From contig CAWCOL010000005.1 of assembly GCA_963797175.1 (NCBI GenBank), positions 248,001 to 312,000 on the forward strand: a stretch of 64,000 nt of DNA, given 5' to 3'. Of this stretch, positions 43,259 through 52,004 are shown piece by piece. The first letter of the stretch is position 1, and the number at the start of each line of letters is the position of its first letter. The position numbers were made by a program, and so were the translations under genes. The notes below the pieces were generated by a model. It worked only from the letters and a program-made list of their open reading frames with translations. It had not been told where the DNA came from and made no database searches. This DNA comes from DATLLN01 sp963797175. GTDB lineage: Bacteria > Actinomycetota > Thermoleophilia > Gaiellales > JAICJC01.

Positions 43259-44598
43259 TCGGGCGGGTCTCACTTCGCACCCGCCTTGCCCTGCTCTACG
43301 CCGGCCTGGCCGTGGTCGTGCTCGCGATCAGCCTGCTGACGGTCTACGTGGTCGCGCGGCACGACGCGCTGAACCGTGTCGACAGCTCGCTCCGCAAGGA
43401 CGCGCGGACGCTTGGGACGAGGGTTGAGGCGGGGGAGGCAGGAGGGGAGGGCGACGATGCCGAGCGCTACGTCAATGCGCGCTCGGCGCTCGGCGCCGGC
43501 CATCTGCTGGCGGTGATCGATGACGGCGAGGTGATCACGGCCAACGGCGACGCAAGCGAGCTCGCCGCAGAGGCGAAGTCTCATGGGTTGTTCGGGGCGC
43601 ACGAGCACGTGAGAACCGTCGATCTCCCGTCAGGGAACGTGCGCGTCACGGTTGTCCCCATCGACACCGGTGAGTACGCGATCGCGGCGGCACCGCTGCA
43701 GCCAGTCCTGGACTCGATGGAGGGCCTGCTCCACGCGACGCTGCTCGCCGGGGCGATCGGCATCGCGCTGACGTCGGTGGGCGCGTGGTTCGCAGCGCGT
43801 CGTGGTCTGCGGCCACTGGAGTCGATCACGACACTCGCCAATGAGGTCGCGCCGGACGCCCTCGGCCTGCGCACGGGACTCGACAACGGCGACGAGATCG
43901 GCGCGGTGGCGGCCGCCATCGACCGGATGCTGCACCGCCTCGAGACCGCGTTCAATGCGCAGAGGCACTTCCTCGAGGACGTCTCCCACGAGCTGCGCAC
44001 GCCGCTCACCATCGCCCGCGGCCACCTTGAGCTGCTCGCCGACGAGCCCGAGGCCGGCATCGAGGAGCGCGAGGTCGCGCTCGGAGTCGCCATCGGCGAG
44101 ATCGACCGCATGGCCCGGCTGGTCGAGGGCCTGCTGCAGCTCGCCCGCGCGAGCGAGGTCGAACGGCTCAACATCGCCTCGATCGCCGTCGAGCCGCTGC
44201 TCGAGTCGATCACCCTCCAGCTGACCCGATTGGGGACGCGGGAGTGGACGGTGGACGCGCCCGCCGAGCTCCGTGTGATGGCCGACGAGGACTTCCTCCG
44301 CCAGATCGTGCTCAACCTCGCACGCAACGCGGATGAGCACAGTCCCGTGGAATCCCCGGTGCAGATCTCGGCCCGCATGCGTGGCCAGTCAGTCGAGATC
44401 GCAGTCGCCGACCGAGGCACGGGGATCGATCCGAAGGTTCGTGGGCGCGTGTTCGACCGATTCGCACACGATGGCGAGGGGATTGGCCTCGGCCTCGCGA
44501 TCTCGAAGGCGCTTGTCGAGGCCCAGCACGGATCAATTGGGCTCGATGAGCGCGATGGCGGCGGTGCGATCGCGACGATCTCGCTTCCCCCCGGGTGA
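43255..44598 (+). CDS. Membrane sensor histidine kinase (PrrB/MprB-like)
   Basis: ATG 43255 (MIGRVSLRTRLALLYAGLAV), 447 residues. TM1 (LLYAGLAVVVLAISLLTVYVV), an extracytoplasmic domain of about 120 residues, TM2 (LLHATLLAGAIGIALTSVGA), HAMP, HisKA with phospho-acceptor His in FLEDVSHELRTPLTIARGHL and HATPase_c with NLARNADEHS, ADRGTGIDP and GEGIGLGLAISKAL. The sensor domain is Asp/Glu-rich, with no cysteine. Partner of the overlapping regulator. Ends 42 nt before the convergent metal ATPase gene. Confidence 0.92.
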   Translation: MIGRVSLRTRLALLYAGLAVVVLAISLLTVYVVARHDALNRVDSSLRKDARTLGTRVEAGEAGGEGDDAERYVNARSALGAGHLLAVIDDGEVITANGDASELAAEAKSHGLFGAHEHVRTVDLPSGNVRVTVVPIDTGEYAIAAAPLQPVLDSMEGLLHATLLAGAIGIALTSVGAWFAARRGLRPLESITTLANEVAPDALGLRTGLDNGDEIGAVAAAIDRMLHRLETAFNAQRHFLEDVSHELRTPLTIARGHLELLADEPEAGIEEREVALGVAIGEIDRMARLVEGLLQLARASEVERLNIASIAVEPLLESITLQLTRLGTREWTVDAPAELRVMADEDFLRQIVLNLARNADEHSPVESPVQISARMRGQSVEIAVADRGTGIDPKVRGRVFDRFAHDGEGIGLGLAISKALVEAQHGSIGLDERDGGGAIATISLPPG

Positions 44599-44639
44599 CA
44601 GATCTGGGCGTCCCGGCCCGAGACCTCAGGGCCGCACGA

Positions 44640-46457
44640 TCACGACCGAAGCGCCCGCAGGGCGTTGAGGATGACCCCCACATCGATCGCCTCCTGGGCG
44701 AGCGCACCAGCGATCGGCGGCAGAAGTCCGACCGCCGCCAGCACCATTCCGCACCCGGAGAGCGCAAGGCCGACGAGCACGCTCTGGCGGGCGATGCGCA
44801 TTGCGCGCTGGCCGATCGCGATCGCGTCCGCGACGCGCGTCACTCGATCGACGACGATCACGGCGTCCGCGGTCTGCGACGCCGCCGTCGCCGTACCCGC
44901 GGCCATGGCGATTCCGACATCGGCGAGTGCGAGCGCCGGGGCATCGTTGACGCCGTCACCGACCATCACCACCCCGCCGCCGCCCGGACGCGCGCGGAGA
45001 TCGCGGACCAACTGCATCTTCTCCTCCGCAGACAACTCCGAACGCACGAGCCTGATCCCGGCTTGATCCGCGATGGCGCGCGCCACCGCCTCCTGGTCAC
45101 CAGTGGCCAGCAACACGTCGTGAATCCCACACGCACGCAGTCGCTCAACGAGGTTCGCCGCGTCGGGCCTCAGCAGATCGGTAACGCTGATCGTGCCAGC
45201 GTGACGACCGTCGATTGCGACCTGCACCGCGGCACAACCGGGGACAGGCTCGCTGGGCGGAACGTCAACGGCCAGCCCTCGAAGAAAACTCCGGCTGCCG
45301 ACCGCGATGAGGGATCCGTTCACCCGCCCGCGGATCCCCTGCCCCGGGGACTCGTCGACATCGCGCGGATACTCCAGAGGCATCGCGCGCCGACCGGCTT
45401 CGCTGACGAGGGCCTTTGCGACAACGTGGCTTGACGCCTGGTCGAGTGAGGCCGCCGCGGTGAGCAGGTGCTCGGCATCGAAGGTGCCCAAGGGATGCAC
45501 CGCCTCGACCACCGGCGCGCCCAACGTCAGCGTCCCGGTCTTGTCGAGCAGAACGGTGTGCGCCGCCGAAAGCCGCTCGATCACGCCGGCGCCTTTCAAG
45601 ATCACTCCAGCGCGAGCCGCGCGAGACACGCCGGACACGAGCGCCACAGGTGCAGCGAGGATCAGCGGACACGGTGTGGCGACCACCAGCACCGCGACCG
45701 CACGCACGGGGTCGCCGGATGCCAGCCACGCGGCGGTCGCGAGCACCACGGTGAGGCCGAGGAACCACACGGCGTAGCGGTCCGCCATGCGGACGAACGG
45801 CGCCTTCGAACCCTGCGCCGACTCGACCAGGTGGACGATGGCGGCGTACGTACTCTCGCCTGCTGGGCGGATCGCGTTGAGCTCCACGGGAGCTCCAGCG
45901 TTGACCGATCCGCTTGAGACCACGCCCCCAACGACAACGTCAACGGGCAGCGGCTCGCCCGTCAGGGAGGAGGTGTCGAACACGGCGTGAGCCGAACCGA
46001 GCTCGGCGTCCGCCGCGACGGTGTCGCCGGTGTTGACGACCATCCGATCACCGACCACCAGGCGATTGACGGGCACCGTGACCACCTCTCCGCCGAGACG
46101 GACACGGGCGGAGGTCGGGATCTTCGACACGAGTGCGGACAGCTCGCGTCCGGCACGTCCCTGGGCGTACGCCTCGAGGGCGTTACCGCCTGCGAGCATC
46201 ACGGCGATCACCGCTCCGGCCAGGTATTCCCCGACGGCGAGCGCGCCGCCCATCGCGAGCAGCGCGATGGTGTCCACACCAACATCGCCGCGCCTCAGTG
46301 CCATCACGACCGACCAGGTCAGCGGGACAAGCAGGAGCAGCGTCGTCGTGGCCCAGACGATGTTTGCGGCAGTACTAGATCCGGCCAGCCAGATACCGCA
46401 CCCGATGAGGGTTCCCGCGGCCGCGGTTGCGGCAGTCCGGGTGGGCCCGCTCAGCAC
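44640..46457 (-). CDS. P1B-type heavy-metal-translocating ATPase with TPC motif
   Basis: ATG 46457 (MLSGPTRTAATAAAGTLIGC), 605 residues, with no N-terminal heavy-metal-associated domain. Motifs: actuator DTSSLTGEPLPVDV, TM6 metal site VVATPCPLILAAPVALVSG (TPC in place of the common CPC), phosphorylation site VLLDKTGTLTLGA, and hinge MVGDGVNDAPALALADVGIA. The HP motif is changed to SSHVVAKAL. P1B pumps of this TPC kind are variously assigned to Zn/Cd/Co or Fe; the metal is not clear here. Confidence 0.88.
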   Translation of the reverse strand: MLSGPTRTAATAAAGTLIGCGIWLAGSSTAANIVWATTTLLLLVPLTWSVVMALRRGDVGVDTIALLAMGGALAVGEYLAGAVIAVMLAGGNALEAYAQGRAGRELSALVSKIPTSARVRLGGEVVTVPVNRLVVGDRMVVNTGDTVAADAELGSAHAVFDTSSLTGEPLPVDVVVGGVVSSGSVNAGAPVELNAIRPAGESTYAAIVHLVESAQGSKAPFVRMADRYAVWFLGLTVVLATAAWLASGDPVRAVAVLVVATPCPLILAAPVALVSGVSRAARAGVILKGAGVIERLSAAHTVLLDKTGTLTLGAPVVEAVHPLGTFDAEHLLTAAASLDQASSHVVAKALVSEAGRRAMPLEYPRDVDESPGQGIRGRVNGSLIAVGSRSFLRGLAVDVPPSEPVPGCAAVQVAIDGRHAGTISVTDLLRPDAANLVERLRACGIHDVLLATGDQEAVARAIADQAGIRLVRSELSAEEKMQLVRDLRARPGGGGVVMVGDGVNDAPALALADVGIAMAAGTATAASQTADAVIVVDRVTRVADAIAIGQRAMRIARQSVLVGLALSGCGMVLAAVGLLPPIAGALAQEAIDVGVILNALRALRS

Positions 46458-46498
46458 GGGCTGCAGGAGGTTACGGGCATCGAAGCCGTCCGACGAGC

Positions 46499-46732
46499 TC
46501 AGCCACCGGCCCGCGCCCGGCGCGGGAAGTGCTCGACACGCGCATCCGCGCCGGGATAGAGGATGCTCTCGCGGCCGTCGTTCCAGCGAACCCGGTACGC
46601 GGCGCGGTCCCGCTTCAGTACCTCGAGAATCTCGGCGTCCTGCTCGGGCCGGCCCTGCCGGTGAGCATGCACCACCAGCCGGTCACCCACTGCGACCACG
46701 CGATCGTCGGCCGACACCATCTGGGCGGACAT
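46499..46732 (-). CDS. DUF1918 protein
   Basis: ATG 46732 (MSAQMVSADDRVVAVGDRLV), 77 residues; an upstream in-frame ATG lies at 46771. SH3-like beta barrel: VVAVGDRLVVHAHRQGRPEQ, DAEILEVLKRDRAAYRVRWN, DGRESILYPGADARVEHF. DUF1918 members are actinobacterial; Rv0569 of the mycobacterial DosR regulon belongs here, to my recollection. Biochemical role not established. It lies 41 nt upstream of the metal ATPase on the same strand and is the last gene before the right attachment site. Confidence 0.85.
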   Translation of the reverse strand: MSAQMVSADDRVVAVGDRLVVHAHRQGRPEQDAEILEVLKRDRAAYRVRWNDGRESILYPGADARVEHFPRRARAGG

Positions 46733-47042
46733 CTCAACTCCTTCGCTCGGAGACCTGTGTGCCTCGAGCATGCCTCAGCCGGCGGCCCTCCGCGTCCGGG
46801 CACGCACCGGATCGCGAGTCGGGGAGTTCGCGGACATCAGCTGGAAGGCGGGTCAGTGTGAGGGCGTCGTCACCGGCTTCCCGGTCGATCGAACAACGGG
46901 TCGAGCCACGGCCTCGGGGACAAACCGGGGACCAGTGGCCCCGGCGGCGGTGGACATTCCTGGACACTCGTGGATTCCTCGATCCGCATAGCCATAGGGG
47001 TTCTGGCTATCGGAGCGGCCTCACCGCGGTGTGGTGGAGAGC
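46733..47042. other. Gene-free stretch before the right attachment site
   Basis: About 310 bases with no convincing frame. It includes a short imperfect repeat (TGGACATTCC / TGGACACTCG around 46950-46970). This is where an integrase gene or promoter of the element might be expected, but no recombinase motif is visible. Probably eroded element end plus the DUF1918 promoter. Confidence 0.5.
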
Positions 47043-47064
47043 TTCGAATCCTCTCGCCCCGATT
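47043..47064 (+). repeat. Attachment-site copy 3 (right end of island)
   Basis: TTCGAATCCTCTCGCCCC followed by GATT repeats 14195-14216 of the tRNA-Pro gene with one mismatch (G for A). It marks the right boundary of the 32.9-kb inserted region. Without the rest of a tRNA it is a relic repeat, not a gene. Confidence 0.78.
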
Positions 47065-47099
47065 GATGTTCTGCCGGCATGCCGGGCTCGCTGCCGGCG

Positions 47100-47348
47100 T
47101 CACTCCTCGCCGGAGAACCGCTCCCACGCCGCCTGACGTGAGACGCCGATGGCGATTCCGATCTCGCTCCAGGTGCAGCCGCCGCGGCGTGCGTCGGCGA
47201 CCGCGGCTCGCAGGAACTTCTCGACGGCTGCTGACGCGCGCGCCGATTCCTGGATCGCATCGAGCGGCCGCGACGACCAGTTACCGGTGGCGCGGAGTTG
47301 TAACGTCGGACCGGTGCCGACCAGGCGCAGGGTTGCTGCTCTGCCCAC
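47100..47348 (-). CDS. Small helix-turn-helix regulator, 82 aa
   Basis: GTG 47348 has an AGGAGG 6 nt upstream, while TTG 47354 would touch that ribosome-binding site, so GTG is chosen (GRAATLRLVGTGPTLQLRAT). After a strand-rich N-terminus come a helix (ARASAAVEKFLRAAVADARR) and a helix-turn-helix (GGCTWSEIGIAIGVSRQAAW, then ERFSGEE). Likely a transcriptional regulator. The perfect palindrome at 47355-47382 covers its own translation start region, so autoregulation is the obvious model. Confidence 0.75.
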   Translation of the reverse strand: MGRAATLRLVGTGPTLQLRATGNWSSRPLDAIQESARASAAVEKFLRAAVADARRGGCTWSEIGIAIGVSRQAAWERFSGEE

Positions 47349-47354
47349 GACCAA

Positions 47355-47382
47355 CCTCCTGTCAGGAATTCCTGACAGGAGG
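47355..47382. promoter_or_regulatory. 28-bp perfect palindrome, probable operator overlapping the ribosome-binding site
   Basis: The half-site CCTCCTGTCAGGAA is followed by its exact reverse complement, giving the core GTCAGGAATTCCTGAC. Read on the minus strand, its last six bases are AGGAGG, the ribosome-binding site of the HTH gene starting at 47348. It could act as a dimer-binding operator, as an mRNA hairpin hiding the ribosome-binding site, or both. Confidence 0.75.
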
Positions 47383-47403
47383 ATAGCGCAACCGCACCTG
47401 GGC

Positions 47404-47431
47404 GGCCGGCGGCTCGGGTGAGCCGCCGGCC
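47404..47431 (-). terminator. Terminator-like hairpin after the protease gene
   Basis: GGCCGGCGGCTC (47404-47415) pairs perfectly with 47420-47431 over loop GGGT, 12 nt past the protease stop on the minus strand. No T-tract. Confidence 0.6.
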
Positions 47432-47442
47432 ATCCGGTCAGG

Positions 47443-48492
47443 TCAGCAGTTTCCGGCCTGGAACGCGCACATCGTGGACAGGATCGAGCTGAAGTCCGCG
47501 TTGAACTGCGACGCGCCCTCGACCAGGACGTTCGGGTCGTTGTAGCCGTACGAGGTGACCGCAACGATCGTGTTGCGGACGTTGAAGCCAGGGCCGCTCG
47601 GGGCAGCGCTGGCCGGGTTGCCGAAGTTCTCAACCCACGGACCGCCGGACGAGCCGCCGGTCATGTCGGAGCCGTACTCGTACGCCGTGTCACCGTTCGT
47701 GCCCGACGCGACACCGGATCCCCGGTGGTCACTCGAGTCGACGCGCTGCATGATGTTGCACGAGTCGAAGTTGCACGGATAGCCGAGCATCGTGACGTCC
47801 GTGTCGAACAGGTGGCCGGTCGCGGTGGTGAACGAGAACTTCACCCGCGCCTTGAGCGTCTTCACGTGGCCGCCGAACGACTGGTCGCCGAACTCGATGA
47901 TCGCGAAGTCGTAGTCGTTCACGACCGTCCCGGACGTGGCCTGGTAGTTGCCGGGCGCCAGCGCGGCGGCCCAGTTCCAGGTCCCGAACGGCCGCTGGGC
48001 CGTCCCGCTCTTGGAGCCATCGAACGCGGGGATGAACTGGAAGTTCGCGTAGTAATGGCCGCTGCCGTACACGCAGTGACCCGCGGTCACGACCAGCCGG
48101 TTGGAGATGATCGACGCCGAGCACTGGAAGTCCCCGACGCCCGGCTCGGTGAAGTACAGCTTGCCGACGCCCTTGTACGGCGGCTGCTTATTCGCCGACT
48201 GCGGCGTGATCCGCGACCGTGCGAAGTCCAGGTTCGCGCTCCCGTACGACATTCCGGACGCGACGTTACGCCTGACCGCCAGCGGCTTGGCCGCTGCGAT
48301 CCGGGCGGCCGTCCAGTACTGTGCCGTCGCCGCAGGCGACGCGTTTCGGATCGGCGCCCCGACCGGTCCTGCCGGTCGCGAGGGCGCAGCCACCTTGTGC
48401 TCACCCTTGGTGCCGGACGCGACTGCCGTCAGCGCCGCGAGCACGCCGAGAACGGCGATCGCGGCGGCGACCGCCGCTACGCGTTTCCACAT
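47443..48492 (-). CDS. Secreted trypsin-like serine protease
   Basis: ATG 48492 with AGGAGGGG 7 nt upstream; MWKRVAAVAAAIAVLGVLAA is a Sec signal peptide ending near AVASG. About 349 residues. The chymotrypsin-type triad is visible: H139 in VVTAGHCVYG, D195 in NDYDFAIIEF and S282 in MTGGSSGGPWVENF. A leader of about 80 residues between signal and core (AATAQYWTAARIAAAKPLAV) resembles a propeptide. Cysteines C124, C140, C240, C245 and two near the C-terminus may form disulfides. Probably a glutamyl-endopeptidase-like extracellular protease. Confidence 0.88.
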   Translation of the reverse strand: MWKRVAAVAAAIAVLGVLAALTAVASGTKGEHKVAAPSRPAGPVGAPIRNASPAATAQYWTAARIAAAKPLAVRRNVASGMSYGSANLDFARSRITPQSANKQPPYKGVGKLYFTEPGVGDFQCSASIISNRLVVTAGHCVYGSGHYYANFQFIPAFDGSKSGTAQRPFGTWNWAAALAPGNYQATSGTVVNDYDFAIIEFGDQSFGGHVKTLKARVKFSFTTATGHLFDTDVTMLGYPCNFDSCNIMQRVDSSDHRGSGVASGTNGDTAYEYGSDMTGGSSGGPWVENFGNPASAAPSGPGFNVRNTIVAVTSYGYNDPNVLVEGASQFNADFSSILSTMCAFQAGNC

Positions 48493-48655
48493 CTGAAGCC
48501 CCTCCTCGTTGGATCTGCGATGCGGCTCCCTCGCCGGTTCGGCCAACGCACGGTCTCCCCGAACGGACGCTCCCCCGGCTCCCGCACCTCCTCGGACGAC
48601 GCTACCAGATTGCGGACCCTATGTGTGGACCGACACATAGGGCCGGTCGTCGAGA

Positions 48656-49156
48656 TCAGGCGGAAAACGCCGCGGTGGCGGCGGCGATCCGAAGCTGTTC
48701 GAGCCGGGCATGCTGATCGTCGGCGCGCGCCAGCAGGTCGGTGAAGTCGAAGCCCCGCAGCCGCTCGTCGGCGAGCGCGTCGAGCGCCCGCCATCCGGCG
48801 GCCTTGCCGGCGACGCCGGCCTGCAGCGCCTCGAGGCGCATCAGCCGGGTGAGCGGGAGCGAACGTGTGAGCGTGGCGCTCGACCACAACCGGAACAGCT
48901 TCTCACCCACCCGACTGCCGGCCTGCTTCACCGCCGACTCGTCGACCTCCATCGCGTCCATCATCTCGACGAGCGTCTGCCGATCCTGGGCGATCTCGTC
49001 CCGCAGCGACCGGATCGCAACGTGGAACTCGTCGTCGCGTTCTCCATCCAGCGAACCGAGCAGGTCGAGCGCGCCGGCTGACCCCGCCAGGTGGTCGGTG
49101 AGGTAGGCCCGCAGTGCGTCCGTGCCCGCCTTGGATGTGACACCCATGCTCGTCAT
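48656..49156 (-). CDS. Hypothetical all-helical protein, 166 aa
   Basis: ATG 49156 (MTSMGVTSKAGTDALRAYLT); ATG 49147 is an alternative; stop at 48656. Predicted helices throughout: DALRAYLTDHLAGSAGALDL, DEIAQDRQTLVEMMDAMEVD, LTRLMRLEALQAGVAGKAAG, FDFTDLLARADDQHARLEQL. The pattern suggests a four-helix ferritin-like bundle, but the metal-ligand ExxH pairs are not clear. Function unknown. It sits between the protease and a divergent LuxR regulator gene. Confidence 0.65.
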   Translation of the reverse strand: MTSMGVTSKAGTDALRAYLTDHLAGSAGALDLLGSLDGERDDEFHVAIRSLRDEIAQDRQTLVEMMDAMEVDESAVKQAGSRVGEKLFRLWSSATLTRSLPLTRLMRLEALQAGVAGKAAGWRALDALADERLRGFDFTDLLARADDQHARLEQLRIAAATAAFSA

Positions 49157-49311
49157 TGCAGGATGCCGTCGTACCCGGCCAGTCGATCCGCAAACCGGGC
49201 GACCGGCCCTGCTCGACAACCTGAAGCCGCCTGCTCCATGGCCTAGGTGACAACAATACTCATGTGTGGAGCTCGCTTGCGAACGCCCGGTGAGAGGTCG
49301 ACAATGCCAGG

Positions 49312-51933
49312 ATGGGCACGATCACCCGGCTCACCGGCACGACCACCACGCCGCTCCTGGAGCGGGACGACGCGATGGCGGCCCTGCACAGCGCGTTGTC
49401 AGAGGTGCGCTCAGGCGCGGGCCGGATGGTGCTCGTCTCCGGCGAGGCGGGCATCGGCAAGACGGCGCTGGTGCGGACCTTCACCGGCTCCTTGCGCGGC
49501 TCGGCCCGCGTTCTCGACGGCGCCTGCGACGCCCTCGTGACGCCCCGCCCGCTCGGTGCCTTCGTGGACATCGGCGGCGACGCCGGCGACGAGCTGCGGG
49601 CCCTGGTCGCAGCGGGAGTGACCCCACATGAGTTGTTCCGGGCGCTCACCGGCGAGCTCACGGAGACGACGTCCGTGCTGGTCGTGGAGGACATCCACTG
49701 GGCGGACGAGGCGACCCTCGACGTTCTGCGGGTGCTCGGCCGGCGCATCGAGTCGGTGCAGGCGCTGGTGGTGCTCACATACCGCGCCGACACGGTGGGA
49801 CCGACGCACCCGGTGCGGATGCTGCTCGGCGACCTCGCGACGGCCCACGGGCTCGTGCGGGTCGCGCTCGAGCCGCTGTCCGAGCGCACCGTCGCGGAGA
49901 TGGCCGCCGGCTACCCGGTCGATGCCGCCGAGCTGTACCGGCTGACCGCCGGCAACCCGTTCTACGTGCACGAGGTGCTGGAGGCCGGAGGGGGAGAGGT
50001 TCCGGCGACCGTCGGCGAAGCTGTGTACGCCCGTGCGGCCCGCATGAGCCCTGACGCCCGGTCGGTGCTGGAGGCGGTCTCAGTCGCTCCGCCGGCGCTG
50101 GAGCCCGCGGTCGTGGAGGCGGTGTGCGGCGACGCCGCGACGGCGCTCGACGAGTGCCTGGCCTGCGGGATGCTGACCGGAGAGGCCGACCGCGTCCGCT
50201 TCCGCCACGAGCTCGCCCGGATCACGATCGAGGCCGAGCTCGGCCCTGCCCGCCGGCGGTCGCTGCACCGTGACCTGCTGGCGGCACTCGGCGAGCCCGA
50301 CCGCGACGTCGATCCGGCACGGCTGGCCCACCATGCGGAGGAGGCGGGCGACGGCGAGGCGGTGCTCCGGCTCGCACCCGAGGCGGCCCGACGGGCGGCA
50401 TCGCTGGGCTCCCACCGCGAGGCCGCAGCACAGTACGCCCGGGCGCTGCGGTTCGCCGCAGGACTGCCGCCGGCCGAGCACGCCGAGCTCGAGACGCGGC
50501 TCGCCGACGCGCTGTACGCCACCGACGACCAGGTCGAGTCGATCGCAGCCCGGACCCGCGCGATCGCGCTCTACCAGGAGGTCGGCGACGTGGTCGGCGA
50601 GGGCGATGCGCTGTGCCGCCTGGTGACGTCGTACACCTGCCGCGGCGCGATGGACGAGGCACGCGCCGCCACCCAGGAGGCCATGCGGCTGCTGGAGCCG
50701 TTGGGAGCCAGCCCTGCGCTGGCCGCGGCCTGCGACTCCGTCGCCCTGCTCGCGCTCTACGAGTTCGACTTCGACCGCGCCGTCGAGTGGGGTGAGCGCG
50801 GGGTGGAGTATGCGGGCGGCGACGACGACGCGCTGATCAGCGCCATGATCACCGCCGGCACCGGCCGCGCCCTGCGCGACGGCCCGGAGGCCACCGACAT
50901 GCTCGATCGCGCGCTCGGCATGGCGTACGACCGCGGACTGGAATGGCAGATCCCACGGGCCCACAACGATCTCGCGTTCACCGCGATGGCGCATCGCGCG
51001 CATGCGGTGGCTGACCGTCACATCGAGGCGGGGGTGGGGTACTGCGCCGAGCACGATCTCGACCTGTGGACGTTGTCTCTGCTGGCGCTGAAGGCGCGCT
51101 CCGAGCTGAACCAGGGTCACCTCTCGGCGGCCTCGGAGGTCGCGATCCGGCTTGTCGACGAGCTGCGCGATTCGCCGACCCCGCGGTTCGAGGGGTTGCT
51201 GGTACTCGGCCTGGTGCGGGCCCGCCGCGGCGACCCCGGCGTCCACGCGGCGCTCGACCAGGCGATCGCGATGGACACATCGCCCACCGACCTGGAGTGG
51301 GTCGCGGAGCTTGCGCTGGCCGAGGCGGAGGTGGCGTGGCTGGAGGGCCGTCCCGATCAGATCGATCAGGCGACCGCCGCCGCCTGGACGCTGGCCCGTG
51401 GCGTGCAAGCGCCGTGGCTGCTCGGCCCGCTTGCGTGCTGGCGGCGTCGGGCAGGCGTCCGCGTCCGCGTCACCGGCGAGGTGGCGGAGCCGTGGGCGCT
51501 CGAGCTGGCCGGGCGTCACGACGCGGCGGCGGCGGAGTGGGATCGGCTGGGCTGCCCATACGAGGCGGCGATCGCGCTCGGCATCGGCGGCGACCGGCTG
51601 GAGGAGGCTCACGGCCGGCTGCAGGAGCTCGGTGCCCGAGCGGCCGCGGCGGTCTTCGCCCGCCGGCTGCGTCAGACCGGGGTCCGCGGGATCGCCCGCG
51701 GCCCGCGCCCCAGCACCCGTGAGAACCCGGCGAATCTGACCGCCCGCGAGATCGAGGTGCTGGCCCTGGTGGCCGACGGGCTCAGCAACGCACAGATCGC
51801 TCTGCGCCTGCATGTCTCGCCGCGGACGGTCGACCACCACGTCTCCAGCATCCTGCGCAAGCTCGACGTGCCGTCACGGGCCAGGGCCAGTATCGAGGCC
51901 GCCCGCCTGGGCATCGCTCCCGTCGCAACCTAG
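49312..51933 (+). CDS. Large ATP-binding LuxR-family regulator (LAL type)
   Basis: ATG 49312 (MGTITRLTGTTTTPLLERDD), 873 residues. N-terminal AAA/NACHT-like ATPase with Walker A SGEAGIGKTALVRTF and Walker B VLVVEDIHWADEATL, a long TPR-like helical middle (about 300-780), and a C-terminal LuxR helix-turn-helix (LTAREIEVLALVADGLSNAQ, then LHVSPRTVDHHVSSILRKLD). Such regulators respond to small inducers bound by the helical part. The effector is unknown; the next two genes on the same strand (DUF4242-like and ScyD-like) are candidate targets. Confidence 0.9.
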   Translation: MGTITRLTGTTTTPLLERDDAMAALHSALSEVRSGAGRMVLVSGEAGIGKTALVRTFTGSLRGSARVLDGACDALVTPRPLGAFVDIGGDAGDELRALVAAGVTPHELFRALTGELTETTSVLVVEDIHWADEATLDVLRVLGRRIESVQALVVLTYRADTVGPTHPVRMLLGDLATAHGLVRVALEPLSERTVAEMAAGYPVDAAELYRLTAGNPFYVHEVLEAGGGEVPATVGEAVYARAARMSPDARSVLEAVSVAPPALEPAVVEAVCGDAATALDECLACGMLTGEADRVRFRHELARITIEAELGPARRRSLHRDLLAALGEPDRDVDPARLAHHAEEAGDGEAVLRLAPEAARRAASLGSHREAAAQYARALRFAAGLPPAEHAELETRLADALYATDDQVESIAARTRAIALYQEVGDVVGEGDALCRLVTSYTCRGAMDEARAATQEAMRLLEPLGASPALAAACDSVALLALYEFDFDRAVEWGERGVEYAGGDDDALISAMITAGTGRALRDGPEATDMLDRALGMAYDRGLEWQIPRAHNDLAFTAMAHRAHAVADRHIEAGVGYCAEHDLDLWTLSLLALKARSELNQGHLSAASEVAIRLVDELRDSPTPRFEGLLVLGLVRARRGDPGVHAALDQAIAMDTSPTDLEWVAELALAEAEVAWLEGRPDQIDQATAAAWTLARGVQAPWLLGPLACWRRRAGVRVRVTGEVAEPWALELAGRHDAAAAEWDRLGCPYEAAIALGIGGDRLEEAHGRLQELGARAAAAVFARRLRQTGVRGIARGPRPSTRENPANLTAREIEVLALVADGLSNAQIALRLHVSPRTVDHHVSSILRKLDVPSRARASIEAARLGIAPVAT

Positions 51934-52004
51934 GTAGAAGTGCCGATGCGCCCCTGCGGCACCCGCTCCTATGGTCGAACGCGTCACCGACTGAAGGAGC
52001 ATCG

